A stretch of 64,000 nt of DNA, taken from Endomychus coccineus. Taxonomy: Eukaryota > Arthropoda > Insecta > Coleoptera > Endomychidae. Numbering within the stretch: the stretch's first letter is position 1; each line of letters starts with the position of its first letter. Below the pieces are notes generated by a model that worked only from the letters and a program-made list of their open reading frames with translations, was not told where the DNA came from and ran no database searches. This document shows, in pieces, positions 1 through 10,320 of the stretch. The DNA lies in contig OY294070.1 in assembly GCA_958510875.1 (NCBI GenBank), positions 8,308,001-8,372,000 on the forward strand. The letters run 5' to 3'. The position numbers and the translations under genes are program-made.

Positions 1-271
1 CAGGCTCGGGAAAATAAAGCAACTGTGGATTTACTAAGACACTGTCACTTTGTGAAATGACTTTCAGACACTTGTAGGATGGCGAATCGCTGTCTATTGT
101 GGGGATTGAGGTTTTACTGGTTGGATGAGAACTGTCAACAAATGTTTCTTCATCGGTTTTGACGTGTGATTGAACTGTTTGGTTGAAAGCATCTCCCACA
201 TCATTTATTTGCAACGGCTCAGGTTCTTCTACAATGGTACTCAGAGATGTTTGTTCTATCTTTTCTGACAT
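1..271 (-). CDS. Unrecognised gene, 5' coding part, cut by the window edge
   Basis: An open frame starts at an ATG at 271 and runs 90 codons off the left edge. It begins MSEKIEQTSLSTIVEEPEP and is acidic, Ser/Thr-rich and low in hydrophobic residues, as in a disordered N-terminus of a nuclear or regulatory protein. I see no domain. It is divergent from TM2D1 (start 1170), so the two may share the 0.9-kb promoter region, into which a 241-bp MITE has inserted. The absence of stops over 271 nt in AT-rich DNA and the sensible start support a real exon, but its 3' end and function are outside the window. Confidence 0.5.
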   Translation of the reverse strand, partial: MSEKIEQTSLSTIVEEPEPLQINDVGDAFNQTVQSHVKTDEETFVDSSHPTSKTSIPTIDSDSPSYKCLKVISQSDSVLVNPQLLYFPEP

Positions 272-330
272 ATCATATATTTAATGGTTTGAATTATGTC
301 AGATTCGTGGATACTAGATAGACATACGAA

Positions 331-571
331 CATAGAGATCATATATTAAATAGAGGAGTAAAGCGGGCCGTAATGCCACGCAGGGTTCGAATGAAATTTT
401 CTCTATTAGCGGTCCCCACTCTTGTCGCTTTTATATGAGAGCACGCCGTCATCAATGTAAGCGGTTGGAGGTAGGGGGTGTGAGGGGAGGTACCGCAAAG
501 AAATTTGAACATGTCACATACCGCTTATTACCTTAAACACTTACTCCTCTATCTAATATATGATCTCTATG
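331..571. mobile_element. MITE, CATAG-type ends, 8-bp TSD
   Basis: A 241-bp element has ~30-bp terminal inverted repeats: it begins CATAGAGATCATATATTAAA and ends with the near-complement. It is flanked on both sides by CATACGAA (323-330 and 572-579), a perfect 8-bp target-site duplication. No coding capacity. The inner part of the TIR (AGAGGAGTAAAGC) is shared with the elements at 42172 and 60025. The 8-bp TSD fits P or hAT superfamilies. It lies in the shared promoter region of the divergent gene pair. Confidence 0.85.
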
Positions 572-1169
572 CATACGAAGCTCTAGTGGAATGCTAATGA
601 TTTTACATTTTCCTACCTATTCCAAGTCTATGTATATCCATGGTTAGAGTGTTAATATACCATAGATTTTATTAAATAGATAGAATTAAGATAGGAAATT
701 ACCCATTCTACACTATAGTAGGGAGTCCATATATGTCTCAAATGATGCGAGAGCTTAAGTTTTTGCGCCTACTAAAATATATTGATCTCGAAACACTTAC
801 AAACGAAACCAAAACGATTCCAATTTTTTTTTGGCAGCTACCATCACGTTGGACAAGCAATCATTTGTCTTAGGTTAGATTGAACATAACATTCGGTATG
901 TAATACTGCTCCTTTGAAACCGAAAATATTTCCCTGCAGACTAAGTTTTGCTGTGAAGTCTAGAATACATAGTAAGAGCACAGAGTTCGATAATACCTAC
1001 TACTCTGTGCTAAAAGCATTCTATTTTTAAGCCTCCTCTATGGTAAAACCTGATTTTTTGTTGCCTGTCAAATTTGTATTTGAGACAAGTAAATAATTAT
1101 ATTTTAAGTTTAAAAAAATTGTAATGTGTAACAAACTAATGTACTGTTAATTTAAAATATGGAATTACG

Positions 1170-1816
1170 ATGGCATCAGTTCTGATAATACTGATGGTAT
1201 TATTTGATCGTTCAACCAGTGATATTTTAGTAGATTGTAACTCTTTAAGGTTAGGGCAGTATATATGTCCCGATCCAAAATATGAACTTGTAGATCAAAA
1301 GACGCAACAAATAAAAGGATGCACGAAAGAAAACAAAGCCAGAGGTAACTAAATTGTTTGATTATGACAATAGTTCAGAAGTTGATTTTCTTTTTTACAG
1401 TACCATGCATAGCAATAGAGGAAATAAACTGTGAGGAAACACTTAATTCAACATTTACTAAGGAAATGCCATGCAAATGGACGTAAGTTTGGACTAAATC
1501 AGTATCAATATTAGTTAATAAACAAACTATTAATTACAGCAATGGTTATCATTTTGATACAGCCCTCCTATTATCAATATTTCTGGGAATGTTTGGTATA
1601 GATCGGTTCTATCTAGGCTATCCTGCTATAGGGTTGGCTAAATTGTGCACGTTGGGTTTCATGTTCCTTGGACAACTAGTTGATATTGTGCTAATAGCCA
1701 CTCAAGTTGTTGGGCCTGCCGATGGATCTGCTTATGTTATCCCTTATTATGGACCCAATGTTGAAGTCGTGCGTTTCGATAACTGGACGTACAAGTTGAA
1801 GCAAGACGAATGGTAG
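1170..1816 (+). CDS. TM2D1: TM2 domain-containing protein 1 (TM2D1), 177 aa, three exons
   Basis: Exons 1170-1344, 1401-1482 and 1540-1816 join in frame (AGA|GTA and TGG AC|C) through introns of 56 and 57 nt with GT..AG ends. The protein has a signal peptide (hydrophobic residues 3-12), a Cys-rich lumenal part with LRLGQYICPDP and VPC motifs, then the TM2 domain: helix, DRFYLGYP turn, second helix ending in QVVGPADGS. The DRF motif and the C-terminal VGP(S/A)DGS(S/A)Y block are diagnostic of TM2D1 (human BBP; the Drosophila orthologue is amaretto). TM2D proteins are conserved two-pass membrane proteins genetically linked to Notch signalling and phagocytosis. Length matches the family. Poly(A)-like AT-rich sequence follows; no gene is seen from 1817 to 2279. 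Confidence 0.93.
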
Positions 1817-2279
1817 AATTAGAATGTGTGAATTAAATTCATTGTAGGTAATAGGTTGTTATGATAAACTATGTAAATATTAAGTTTTTATAAACGTGAT
1901 ATAGAAATTTGCATTTTATTTGCATATGCCTGTATATTCTACAAACTCGATTGCTCTGAACTTGACAATCTGCTTGGTCACTTCTATTTTTCATAGTTAT
2001 AAATAAGAACTAATTCCTCCTTCATATCCCTATAATGTTCTCCAAATTATTCTTGGATTTTCATTTTTCCTATTGTTATTTATTTTGAAAGATGTTAAAA
2101 ACCAGAGAAACTTTCTGATAGTCACTTTTTGTGCTCTAAAAAATGGCGTCTTCAAACTGCTAATGCTATATTTGTTGATATTATTTTATTACAAATTCAA
2201 CAATGTATCTACCTTTATGGTTTTAAAGCTAAATATAAATTATGCAAGCCATCCTATCATTTTCAAGATGTGTTCATAC

Positions 2280-2807
2280 CACGGTCGTATATACAGGTCT
2301 GGGAACTCTATGTTTGACATGAGTCTTACATGTCGCCAAACTCGTAGTCCCTCGCTCAGAGACCAGCTAGCGCATGGATCGAAATATGTTGTCAGGATTC
2401 GGCGCCATATCGTTCAAACACGGTCGTATACATAGTCAAAGTATACCAGGTCTGCCGGAGCCTCCCTTCTACTCTTTTTAAAATTTTAGTGCAATCTGAT
2501 TGGTCGTTTATTTCGTTTATCTAATGTCAAAGACGACGACATAATATGATGTTGTTACGTGCCGGCGACGAGCTGATGAGAGCAAGGCTGTGATTGGAGG
2601 AGCTGGGTGACGTCACCCAGCGCGAGAAACGATGGAAGGGAGGCTCCGGCAGACCTGGTATACTTTGACTATGGTCGTATACGTACCAGAGAACATCCCT
2701 CGACTCATGCGCCACCCTTTTGGTACTACGCAACATATGACGCTTAGCGGAGTCACTTCTCACATAGGAAACAGCCTCGAGTTCCCGGACCTGTATATAC
2801 GACCGTG
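2280..2807. mobile_element. P-like element copy 1 (CACGGTCGTA TIR), TSD GTTCATAC
   Basis: The ends are CACGGTCGTATATACAGGTC and its complement GACCTGTATATACGACCGTG. Flanks 2272-2279 and 2808-2815 are both GTTCATAC, an exact 8-bp duplication. A second element (2431-2673) is nested inside, so the original insert was only ~280 bp. Sister copies at 9129, 47017 and 60257 keep a THAP-domain exon, which places the family in the P superfamily (8-bp TSD, THAP transposase). This copy has lost that exon. Confidence 0.85.
2431..2673. mobile_element. Nested CATAG-type MITE with 8-bp TSD GTCGTATA
   Basis: A 243-bp element has ~45-bp TIRs: it opens CATAGTCAAAGTATACCAGG and closes with the complement ending CTTTGACTATG. 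It lies inside P-like copy 1, and GTCGTATA is repeated exactly at 2423-2430 and 2674-2681. Like the MITE at 331 and the 38-bp palindromes at 14921 and 60677, it starts CATAG and duplicates 8 bp. No ORF of note inside. Confidence 0.85.
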
Positions 2808-2882
2808 GTTCATACTTACCTTGGACACACTATACTACTAGACTAATAAGTAGCCTCTCAGAAAGGGTAAAAACAAAAAAAA

Positions 2883-4468
2883 CGTGTGGCACTCGGGGAC
2901 TGCCGCGGTGAAGCTATTGCATAGCATTTTTTCTCAACTTATGCAATTATAATTATTTATTTATTTTTAATTTGTGCAGTATTTTTTTTTCTTTGATATT
3001 ATTTCAAGTTACACTTTTTGAGCGTGGTGACCGATAAGAAAAGGAATTTTTTTCTTTTATTGAATAAATGAGAAGTTAATATCGTTTAAAATATTTTTAT
3101 TATCTTACAATACATGTAGGTTATTCAGGAATTTGTTATCATTGAAACTATAGGTTTATGGTAACTGAATAACTGAAATAAGAGACATAAGTTTGAGACT
3201 TGATATCCTCTAAATATCTGGAAAATACCGCGTCAATGGCGGCCCCATATTTTGTTGTGGATTCTTGTGGATCATTATTCATTTTCAAATTCAATTTTTC
3301 CGAAAGAACAGTTGTCAACCGCTCTGATTTTTTATCAGCGAAGTTGATGTTGAAATCGCCAGCCAAGATAAGTGGAAATTTATTACCATTTGTACCAAGT
3401 ATTTTCGACCCTTCTTCAGTGTACTCCAGTAAAGTGCGATGAATAAAATGCTCTACCTCGTCCAATTTTGGATTCGGAGAAATGTAAATTGCTACCATGA
3501 CTATGTGTAGGCCATTTCTAAGTTTGCATAAGCACGCACAAATATCTCCAAAAAATGAGCGCCTAACATTAACATCGCTAACGTGTGCAATATTTATTTC
3601 AATATTAGTTACATTATTATTATTTTGGTAAATAGCTACCCCACCTTTTGGAACAGTATCTCGTTTGAATTGAACAATACAATTGAAATTAGGTATTTCA
3701 ATCGGATTATCATGCGCCATGCAAGTTTCGGTAAGAAGTAACACATTTGTTTGTCTCGTAACTGAATCTTGTAAATCGTATTTGTGACTATTTAGGCTTT
3801 GGCAATTGAAAGTCATTATTGAAATGACATTTCTATTACTAAGGAAATCTAAGACACTTTGAGCTGAATTCTTGCAACAAAGATGCAGTCGATGCAGCTT
3901 GCCTTCGATTATTATAAAACTTGAATGTAGAATTATCGTTTTTTGTCGTGATATACAATTTTTCAATATTAGTCACCCGAGAGAGCGCAACATAAACGAG
4001 TTCCTGTTATTTTTCGTTACGGAATTTCTTGATTCGGTCGTCGCGCTCAAAGCCCGCGATAAAAGCTATATGCAATAGCTTAATAAAAACAGGTACTCTC
4101 AGGTCTCTGCTACGCGCGTCTAACGTATAAACTCTAACTGACGTGTAGCGAGCTCCTAGAGGCATATGTCAAAATGATTTCGTTCATAGCTAATTACAGA
4201 GGACGTCTGGAGTTCATGCAATTATGTTTTTAGATAATTCGAACCTTCTAATTTCGATAGGCCACGTGAAAATCCCGAAGTCTAAAGCGCTAGAGTGTTA
4301 TAACATTCGTATAGAATAGCGAAATTTCTCACTTTTAGAAATTTCAAAATAATTAATTAATTTGACACATGTTAGGTGTTTAGGTCTTACATTATTTTTC
4401 GTTACGGAATTTCTTGATTCGGTCGCCGCGCTCAAAGCCCGCGATAAAAGCTATATGCAATAGCTTAA
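2883..4468 (-). mobile_element. Helentron-like element copy 1, internally deleted
   Basis: Read on the minus strand, the element opens with AAGCTATTGCATATAGC (4468), followed by the GCGGGCTTTGAGCGCGGCGACC block. It closes near 2883 with a GCTAT..ATAGC hairpin followed by CCGCGGCAGTCCCCGAGTGCC. There is no target duplication. It encodes the tail of a Rep-helicase plus an endonuclease-like domain (see 3148-3966), which is typical of Helentrons. The 5'-end block occurs twice (about 4012-4081 and 4396-4468), so this copy is a deletion/recombination derivative. Copies 2 (6073-7728) and 3 (14042-15116) share both ends. Confidence 0.75.
3148..3966 (-). pseudogene. Helentron helicase tail / EEP endonuclease remnant, frameshifted
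   Basis: The minus-strand frame contains an endonuclease/exonuclease/phosphatase-like domain: MTFNCQSLNSHKYDL, LLLTETCMAHDN (catalytic Glu region), and LILAGDFNINF (GDxN). It is nearly identical to 6362-7237. About 31 nt present in copy 2 just upstream are missing here, so the helicase motif VI remnant (VALSRVTNIEKL, just upstream on the same strand) is out of frame with the endonuclease. The usual SDH catalytic end is not seen (the end reads SYFSYSVTI). Decayed transposon coding sequence, not a host gene. Confidence 0.7.
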
Positions 4469-4994
4469 AAATTTCAACAAAAGGCGTAGGAGATATGTTC
4501 TAAATACGTTTAGATTTAGAAACTATTGTATTATTGTGCTATTGCAGAGAACTTATTGTAAAAATACCCTTTTTACGCTTTAAAACTTTGTAAAGTTTAT
4601 TTGTATGGTAAATATTATTTATTTTGTGTTACAATACAATATTGTTGGTAGGTTTTAAAAAATAGCATTACTGTAATGATTCTGGATATTTTATTTCATT
4701 TATTTCAAAGATAAACATATTTCATTTCATTTTATATATACAATAGTATTTGTATACATTTCAAATTCAAGAACTAATAATATCATAAAGTAATAATATC
4801 TCGTGTGAATAATGAGTTACACCTAAATGTTACCATAAAGAAACTTTTGTATGTGTAAGTAAATGAACAAATATTGTTATTGAAAATAAATTAAAAATAA
4901 AATTGCATTAGTATTAAGTTTCTAATAGTAATATATCTGTAATACATTTAAAATCAAATTAAATTAAAATGATTAACAAAAACAGTTTTTCTCT
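4469..4994. other. AT-rich 3' flank without a gene
   Basis: Between Helentron copy 1 and the stop codon of the zinc-finger gene I see only AT-rich sequence, probably 3'UTR of the minus-strand gene. No ORF or repeat boundary stands out. Confidence 0.5.
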
Positions 4995-7900
4995 TCATTC
5001 TTTCATCCTACCTTCAGTCAGTAAAAATGAATCGTTTAGAAAAATCACTTCGTGGATTATGTTTACATAGAACTTGACAGAGGCATCTACTTTTCTGTTA
5101 TTTTGTCGTTTCGAATATACTTTAGGTGGTGGTGTGTTATGCTTTCTGAAAACGTGCACTTCTTTTTTCACTTTAGGTGGTGGTGTGTTATGCTTTCTGA
5201 AAACGTGCACTTCTTTTTTAGCTTTAGACGTCGTCAGATACATGCAGAAATTACATTTATATAAAATTTTATTTTCATGGAGTTGACTGAAGTGAGTTTC
5301 CATACAGGTCAAATTCTTAGCTGTATAATTACAAATAGGACATTGGTACCCATGCTTAGTTGAGTAATGTGTCTTGAGGAAATCTTCGTTGAAAGTTTTA
5401 TATTCACAGTAACAACACTCATGTGGGACCATCAAGTGCTTGCTTCTGATATGACCTCCTAAGAGTACCTGATTTGGACATAGAAAACCACAATGTGCAC
5501 ATTGATTCTTATGGCCTGCATGGTACGCTTTGAGGTGTTTCAGAAGTATATCGAAAGGAGCTTTATAGGAACAATGATCACATTTGAAGGCTCTGCCATG
5601 TACCTTCCGTTTATGCAGATTTAAAGTAGGTATACATGAAAAAGTGTGAGAACACTTGTTACATTGATGTGTAGATATCCCAGGACGATGACTGACTGCT
5701 GGGAGTGTTTCAGTGTCTCCAATTATCCTGAAAAAGGAACTAAATTCAGTAAGTAAGTAAGCTCTTTATTTCATAGTATGTTGAACAAGATTTGGACATT
5801 AAGATAATAAGATCAGACAATGCTTTGGCCATATAAGTAGTAATAATTTTCATATAAATCGAATGAATAGCAAAAGAGCAATGAACTGTCTGTTCTTCAA
5901 AGGATTCAAAGAATATAATAGTCTATCAGATGAAATAAAAAACTGCGTTACTCTAAGATTATTTAAAGTAAAACTGAAAATGTTTCTTCGAAATTGATTC
6001 ATTGATAATTTATAGATTTAACATATACTTAGTCTTCCTTCTGTAATTAGGTTATGCCTATTTGAAAAAATACGTGTGGCACTCGAGGACTGCCGCGGTA
6101 AAGCTATTGCATAGCATTTTTTCTCAACTTATGCAATTATAATTATTTATTTTTTTAAATTTATGCAGTATTTTTTTTCTTTGATATTTTAATTCAAGTT
6201 TTTTCTTTGATATTAATTCAAGTTACACTTTTTGAGCGTGGTGACCGATAAGAAAACAATTTTTTTTCTTTTATTGAATAAATGAGAAGTTAATATCGTT
6301 TAAAATATTTTTATTATCTTACAATACATGTAGGTTATTCAGGAATTTGTTATCATTGAAACTATGGGTTTATGGTAACTGAATAACTGAAATAAGAGAC
6401 ATAAGTTTGAGACTTGATATCCTCTAAATATCTGGAAAATACCGCGTCAATGGTGGCCCCATATTTTGTTGTGGATTCTTGTGGATCATTATTCATTTTC
6501 AAATTCAATTTTTCCGAAAGAAAAGTTGTCAACCGCTCTGATTTTTTATCAGCGAAGTTGATGTTGAAATCGCCAGCCAAGATAAGTGGAAATTTATTAC
6601 CATTTGTACCAAGTATTTTTGACCCTTCTTCAGTGTACTCCAGTAAAGTGCGATGAATAAAATGCTCTACCTCGTCCAATTTTGGATTCGGAGAAATGTA
6701 AATTGCTACCATGACTATGTGTAGGCCATTTCTAAGTTTGCATGAGCACGCACAAATATCTCCAACAAATGAGCGCCTAACATTAACATCGTTAACGTGT
6801 GCAATATTTATTTCAATATTCGGAGTCATAATATTAGTTACATTATTATTATTTTGGTAAATAGCTACCCCACCTTTTGGAACAGTATCTCGTTTGAATT
6901 GAACAATACAATTGACATTAGGTATTTCAATCGGATTATCATGCGCCATGCAAGTTTCGGTAAGAAGTAACACATTTGTTTGTCTCGTAACTGAATCTTG
7001 TAAATCGTATTTGTGACTATTTAGACTTTGGCAATTGAAAGTCATTATTGAAATGCCATTTCTATTACTAAGGAAATCTAAGACACTTTGAGCTGTCGTC
7101 TGAACACTATTTAAAGGCAGTCTTTTGAATTCTTGCAACAAAGATGCAGTCGATGCAGCTTGCCTTCGATTATTATAAAACTTGAATGTAGAATTATCGT
7201 TTTTTGTCGTGATATACAATTTTTCTATATTAGTCACCCGAGAGAGCGCAACATAAACGAGTTCCTGTTATTTTTCGTTACGGAATTTCTTGATTCGGTC
7301 GTCGCGCTCAAAGCCCGCGATAAAAGCTATATGCAATAGCTTAATAGAAACAGGTACTCTCAGGTCTCTTCTACGCGCGTCTAACGTATAAACTCTAACT
7401 GACGCGTAGCGAGCTCCTAGAGGCATATGTCAAAATGATTTCGTTCGTAGCTAATTACAGAGGACGTCTGGAGTTCATGCAATTATGTTTTTAAATAATT
7501 CGAACCTTCTAATTTCGATAGGCCACGTGAAAATCCCGGAGTCTAAAGCGCTAGAGTGTTATAACATTCGTATAAAATAGCGAAATTTCTCACTTTTAGA
7601 AACTTTAAATTAATTAATTAATTTGACACATGTTAGGTGTTTAGGTCTTACATTATTTTTAGTTACGGAATTTCTTGATTCGGTTGCCGCGCTCAAAGCC
7701 CGCGATAAAAGCTATATGCAATAGCTTAATAAAGATTATTATATATGTAGGCTACGCTTTGACGTCCACTACAGTCCAAATATAAGGGACAACTTTTATC
7801 TAAGTAAGTATTTACGTAAGTGCTGTGTAAAAAATTGAATTCTGATAATACTTCATTTGCTTTTCCACAAGACGAGAGCTTGAAACAAAAATGCATTATA

Positions 7901-8992
7901 CCAATTCCTAGAGATTCTTTCGCTCCCAAGCCGTCGCACTCTCTAAAGCGGGGGCGGAAAAACCATTGATTGGCCCAGAGCCAACCTGTGGAATTTCTCA
8001 TGCCACAGCGAAATCTGTTATCCAAAAATGGCTCGAGATAGAGCACCGTGCCTACTGGAGAGAACTGCCCCGTATGTCGCACTCCAAGCGACTGATGTGA
8101 GATCTCCAGCAGCAACGAGTGAAAAATCTGCTGACGTTCAGCAGACAAGAAATACGGAATCTTGTTGCATTCCTGACCGGACACGCCCCATGCAACAAAC
8201 ACCTCTACACGATGGGACTGGTAGATCAGGCCACTTGCTGGGGTTGCGGCGTGGAAGATGAGACACCTATGCACACGGCATATGCGGTTGGTCGTCGAAC
8301 ATACCTCGGAGACGATAAGACTACACCCGAGGAAATCAGAAGTATCCCCTATATCAGGCTATTGAAATTCATAGCATACACCGGACTGATGAGGAGATTT
8401 CCCCGGACAAAGGCGATTATTAACTCTAGAACATCATGATGAGACTGATTTCCCAACCTGGCTCTAAGAAGATGATATTTTAATATATGAGTACTCAAAT
8501 TCAATTAATTATGTAATTTTGTTCAGAAAATGTCTGAAATCAGCGTACTTTTTTAATGAGAATGATTGATGTTACAAAGACTATTTCAGGCTTTAGTGTC
8601 AACAGCACTTCGGAAATTTCATTTCTTGCAGAAGATAAAATTACATTCATCTAAATTTAGTCGACTTGTAGGAAAAGACACACTTTGTTCAAAGTTTATT
8701 TATGCTAATCGGAAGGTTATGAATGTTAATGTGAAGAAAGCTGTCTGTGGATCATTAGCTCTTTCTAATATGAATTATCGCGGTTTCATTTATTTTCCTG
8801 CAGCCTACTTAATTTGTAGCTGAAAATAGGTACTTACGAAGTTGGCAATTCTGCATCTTCCTCTTTGATAATGTATTCATACTCAAATTTTTCAGGTGCC
8901 CAATAATTACTGTCTTTGTCAAGCTGATTTTCCCCTTCAACTTTTTCTTTCTTGATAGGAGCGCTTGAGCGAAGTTCTTGATAAAAATCCAT
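4995..8992 (-). CDS. C2H2 zinc-finger protein, 295 aa, two exons
   Basis: Exon 1 is 8838-8992 (MDFYQELRSSAPIKKEK..., ends ACT TC before GTAAGT). Exon 2 is 4995-5727 (acceptor TTTTTCAG, first base completes Ser). Together they give 296 codons including the stop. Residues ~75-245 carry six C2H2 fingers with short CxxC..HxxxH spacing and K(H/N)-type linkers, from HQCNKCSHTFSC to YKCNFCMYLTT. The N-terminal 70 residues are acidic with an IKKEK sumoylation-like motif, as in other insect poly-finger genes. It is presumably a nuclear DNA-binding protein; the target is unknown. Near the end a 48-bp stretch is tandemly duplicated in frame (about 5122-5218), repeating VHVFRKHNTPPPKV and so the HxxxxH half of finger six. 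The 3.1-kb intron is filled with a LINE tail, Helentron copy 2 and a LINE RNase H fragment. A P-like element sits 137 bp upstream of the start. Confidence 0.8.
5860..5996 (+). mobile_element. LINE ORF2 C-terminal fragment
   Basis: The plus strand encodes FKEYNSLSDEIKNC...LRLFKVKLKMFL then stop. This is the characteristic extreme C-terminus of Jockey/CR1-like non-LTR reverse transcriptases (YNSLP-type followed by LF..LK..L). Only the last ~40 codons remain, inside the zinc-finger gene intron. Confidence 0.5.
6073..7728 (-). mobile_element. Helentron-like element copy 2
   Basis: It has the same termini as copy 1: the CCGCGGCAGTC(C/T)(C/T)CGAGTGCC end at 6073 and the AAGCTATTGCATATAGC end at 7728. 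The internal duplicate of the 5' block is near 7270-7345. It sits inside the intron of the zinc-finger gene. High identity to copy 1 over 1.5 kb shows both are recent relatives of one internally rearranged founder. Confidence 0.75.
6362..7290 (-). pseudogene. Helentron helicase motif VI fused to EEP endonuclease domain
   Basis: The frame is open from just after a TAA near 7290: QELVYVALSRVTNIEKLYI is the Pif1/Rep-helicase motif VI. It is followed by a ~40-residue linker and an endonuclease-like domain with FNCQSLN, LTETCMAHDN and LAGDFNINF. The rest of the Rep and helicase is missing, replaced directly by the element's 5'-end block. The C-terminal SDH motif is not present. Longer and better preserved than the copy at 3148-3966, but still not a complete transposase. 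Confidence 0.75.
7928..8445 (+). mobile_element. Non-LTR retrotransposon RNase H / C-terminal fragment
   Basis: The plus-strand frame reads GPEPTCGISHATAKSVIQKWL then WRELPRMSHSKRLM, a stop, and then an open ~100 codons with FLTGHAPCNKHLYTMGLVD, CWGCGVEDETPMH and the tail IPYIRLLKFI. This is the RNase H end plus the CxxC..H segment of Jockey/R1-like LINEs. The active-site portion is absent and one stop interrupts it. It belongs to the intron of the zinc-finger gene. Confidence 0.7.
8566..8823 (+). other. Weak ORF with basic, leader-like N-terminus
   Basis: An 85-codon plus-strand ORF (MMLQRLFQALVSTALRKFHF...) starts with an Arg/Lys/Ser-rich amphipathic stretch that could pass for a mitochondrial presequence. 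It lies antisense within the zinc-finger gene intron, next to its exon 1. No family is recognised and there is no clear splice context. It could be a processed-gene relic or chance. Confidence 0.15.
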
Positions 8993-9010
8993 TTTTTCTC
9001 GAGTAGTTAC

Positions 9011-9827
9011 TTGACCCTAAGAATTCTTGACATAACCTCTTCTTCCAAATTTGTTTTCGTTAAGAGTTATGATGCAAATGAACTAATACCATAGAATACA
9101 AAAATACCAACACTGTGCTAGTACTAGACACGGTCGTACATTCAGGTCTGGGAACTCTATGTTTGACATGAGTCTCTTACATGTCGCCAAACTCGTAGTC
9201 CCTCACTCAGTCACCAGCTAGCGCTAGATCGAAGTATGGCAACAATCACATTATTAAGTAAAATAATTTTTCTCGTAACGCAATATTTACTATTCTGATT
9301 TGAGAGAGGAATAGAACTGTTACTCTTGTCAAAATGTATTACTCACCTTAAAAATAACTTTCCCTTTTTCGTTATACATGCTCGCACACATGAAAGACCT
9401 CGTTAAAACGATTTCTATACGGAATCGCAATCATCCACTTTTTTCGCATTTCCGCATCTTTCGGCACTTTAAAAACAGAAGTTTCTTGCTTTACACTTTC
9501 GTATCCCGTGTTGCATTTTGGCACAATGCACGGTTTCGTAATTTTTTTCTAAAAACGCCGGTATTCCTTGTGTTTACAAGTCAGCAATGACAGTTGCCAG
9601 AGAACACCGTCGTATACGTGCCAGAAATCATTCCTCGACTCATGCGCCACCGTTTTGGTACTATGCAACAGATGACGCTTAGCATAGGAAACAGCCTCGA
9701 GTTCCCAGACCTGTATATACGACCGTGCTTGACCATAAGAATTCTTGACATAACCTCTTATGATGCAAATGAACTAATACCATAGAATAGAAAAATACCA
9801 ACATTGTGCTAGTACTACATGATCATG
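9011..9827. repeat. ~115-bp direct repeats flanking P-like copy 2
   Basis: The segment beginning CTTGACC(C/A)TAAGAATTCTTGAC and ending GTGCTAGTACTA occurs at 9011-9126 and again at 9728-9827, immediately on each side of the P-like element. The left copy has ~27 extra bases after AACCTCTT; otherwise the copies are nearly identical. This is far longer than a normal 8-bp target duplication. It lies just upstream of the zinc-finger gene start, so its promoter/5'UTR has been duplicated. Confidence 0.8.
9129..9727 (-). mobile_element. P-like element copy 2, with THAP-domain exon remnant
   Basis: TIRs CACGGTCGTACATTCAGGTC and GACCTGTATATACGACCGTG bound 599 bp. On the minus strand (about 9372-9550) the frame reads CIVPKCNTGYESVK, FKVPKDAEMRKKWMIAIP and VCEH. 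This is the C-x4-C...W...C-x2-H signature of a THAP zinc finger, the DNA-binding domain of P-element transposases. A good donor (AAG|GTGAGT) follows near 9345. There is no usable ATG upstream and the frame breaks just after CxxH, so it is a non-autonomous relic of a THAP-transposase first exon. Confidence 0.8.
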
Positions 9828-10320
9828 AATTAATTTGAACTAGCACTAATAAAAATCGTAAACAAATAAATAAAACTACAATTACTTCGTTTATTACGTA
9901 TTATTTATTAAAATGCTTATTCATCATTGCAATTTGAAACAGTTCATTTTGAAATATATACGACCGTAAGCTTATCCACTAAAACATTTCGTTCTAATAG
10001 TAAAAAAGTTTGAATTGATAATAAAACTCTTGTGATATAAAAGTGTACCTGTTTGTAGTATCAGTACTTCACCAGTCGATAATACATCAAAAAATAAGTT
10101 GACATGCATAATTTTATTGTTTTTAGAAACGATTTCTAAGAGAGATAAAGCCCTCAGGGGTGCAACTCCATATGGAGGTAAGAGGAGTTAAATCACCATA
10201 TTTTAGCCTGGGAAAGATATAATGCCTCATATATTAGTAAGCCAGCTCGTTAATTTGAAGTTGAAGTATCAACAAATTTTTTAATTAATTCATGACACTC
10301 GCAATCTGACAATTTCACAT

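Noticed and set aside
3200..7339. Paired plus-strand ORFs at 3200-3442/6414-6656 and 3872-4078/7133-7339
   Set aside because: They are antisense shadows of the two Helentron endonuclease frames; duplicated only because the element is.
7726..8274. 182-codon minus-strand ORF
   Set aside because: Antisense to a LINE RNase H fragment and running into Helentron end sequence; not a gene.
9955..9970. ATATATACGACCGTA as another P-like TIR
   Set aside because: A 14-base match without further P-like sequence or a partner end.
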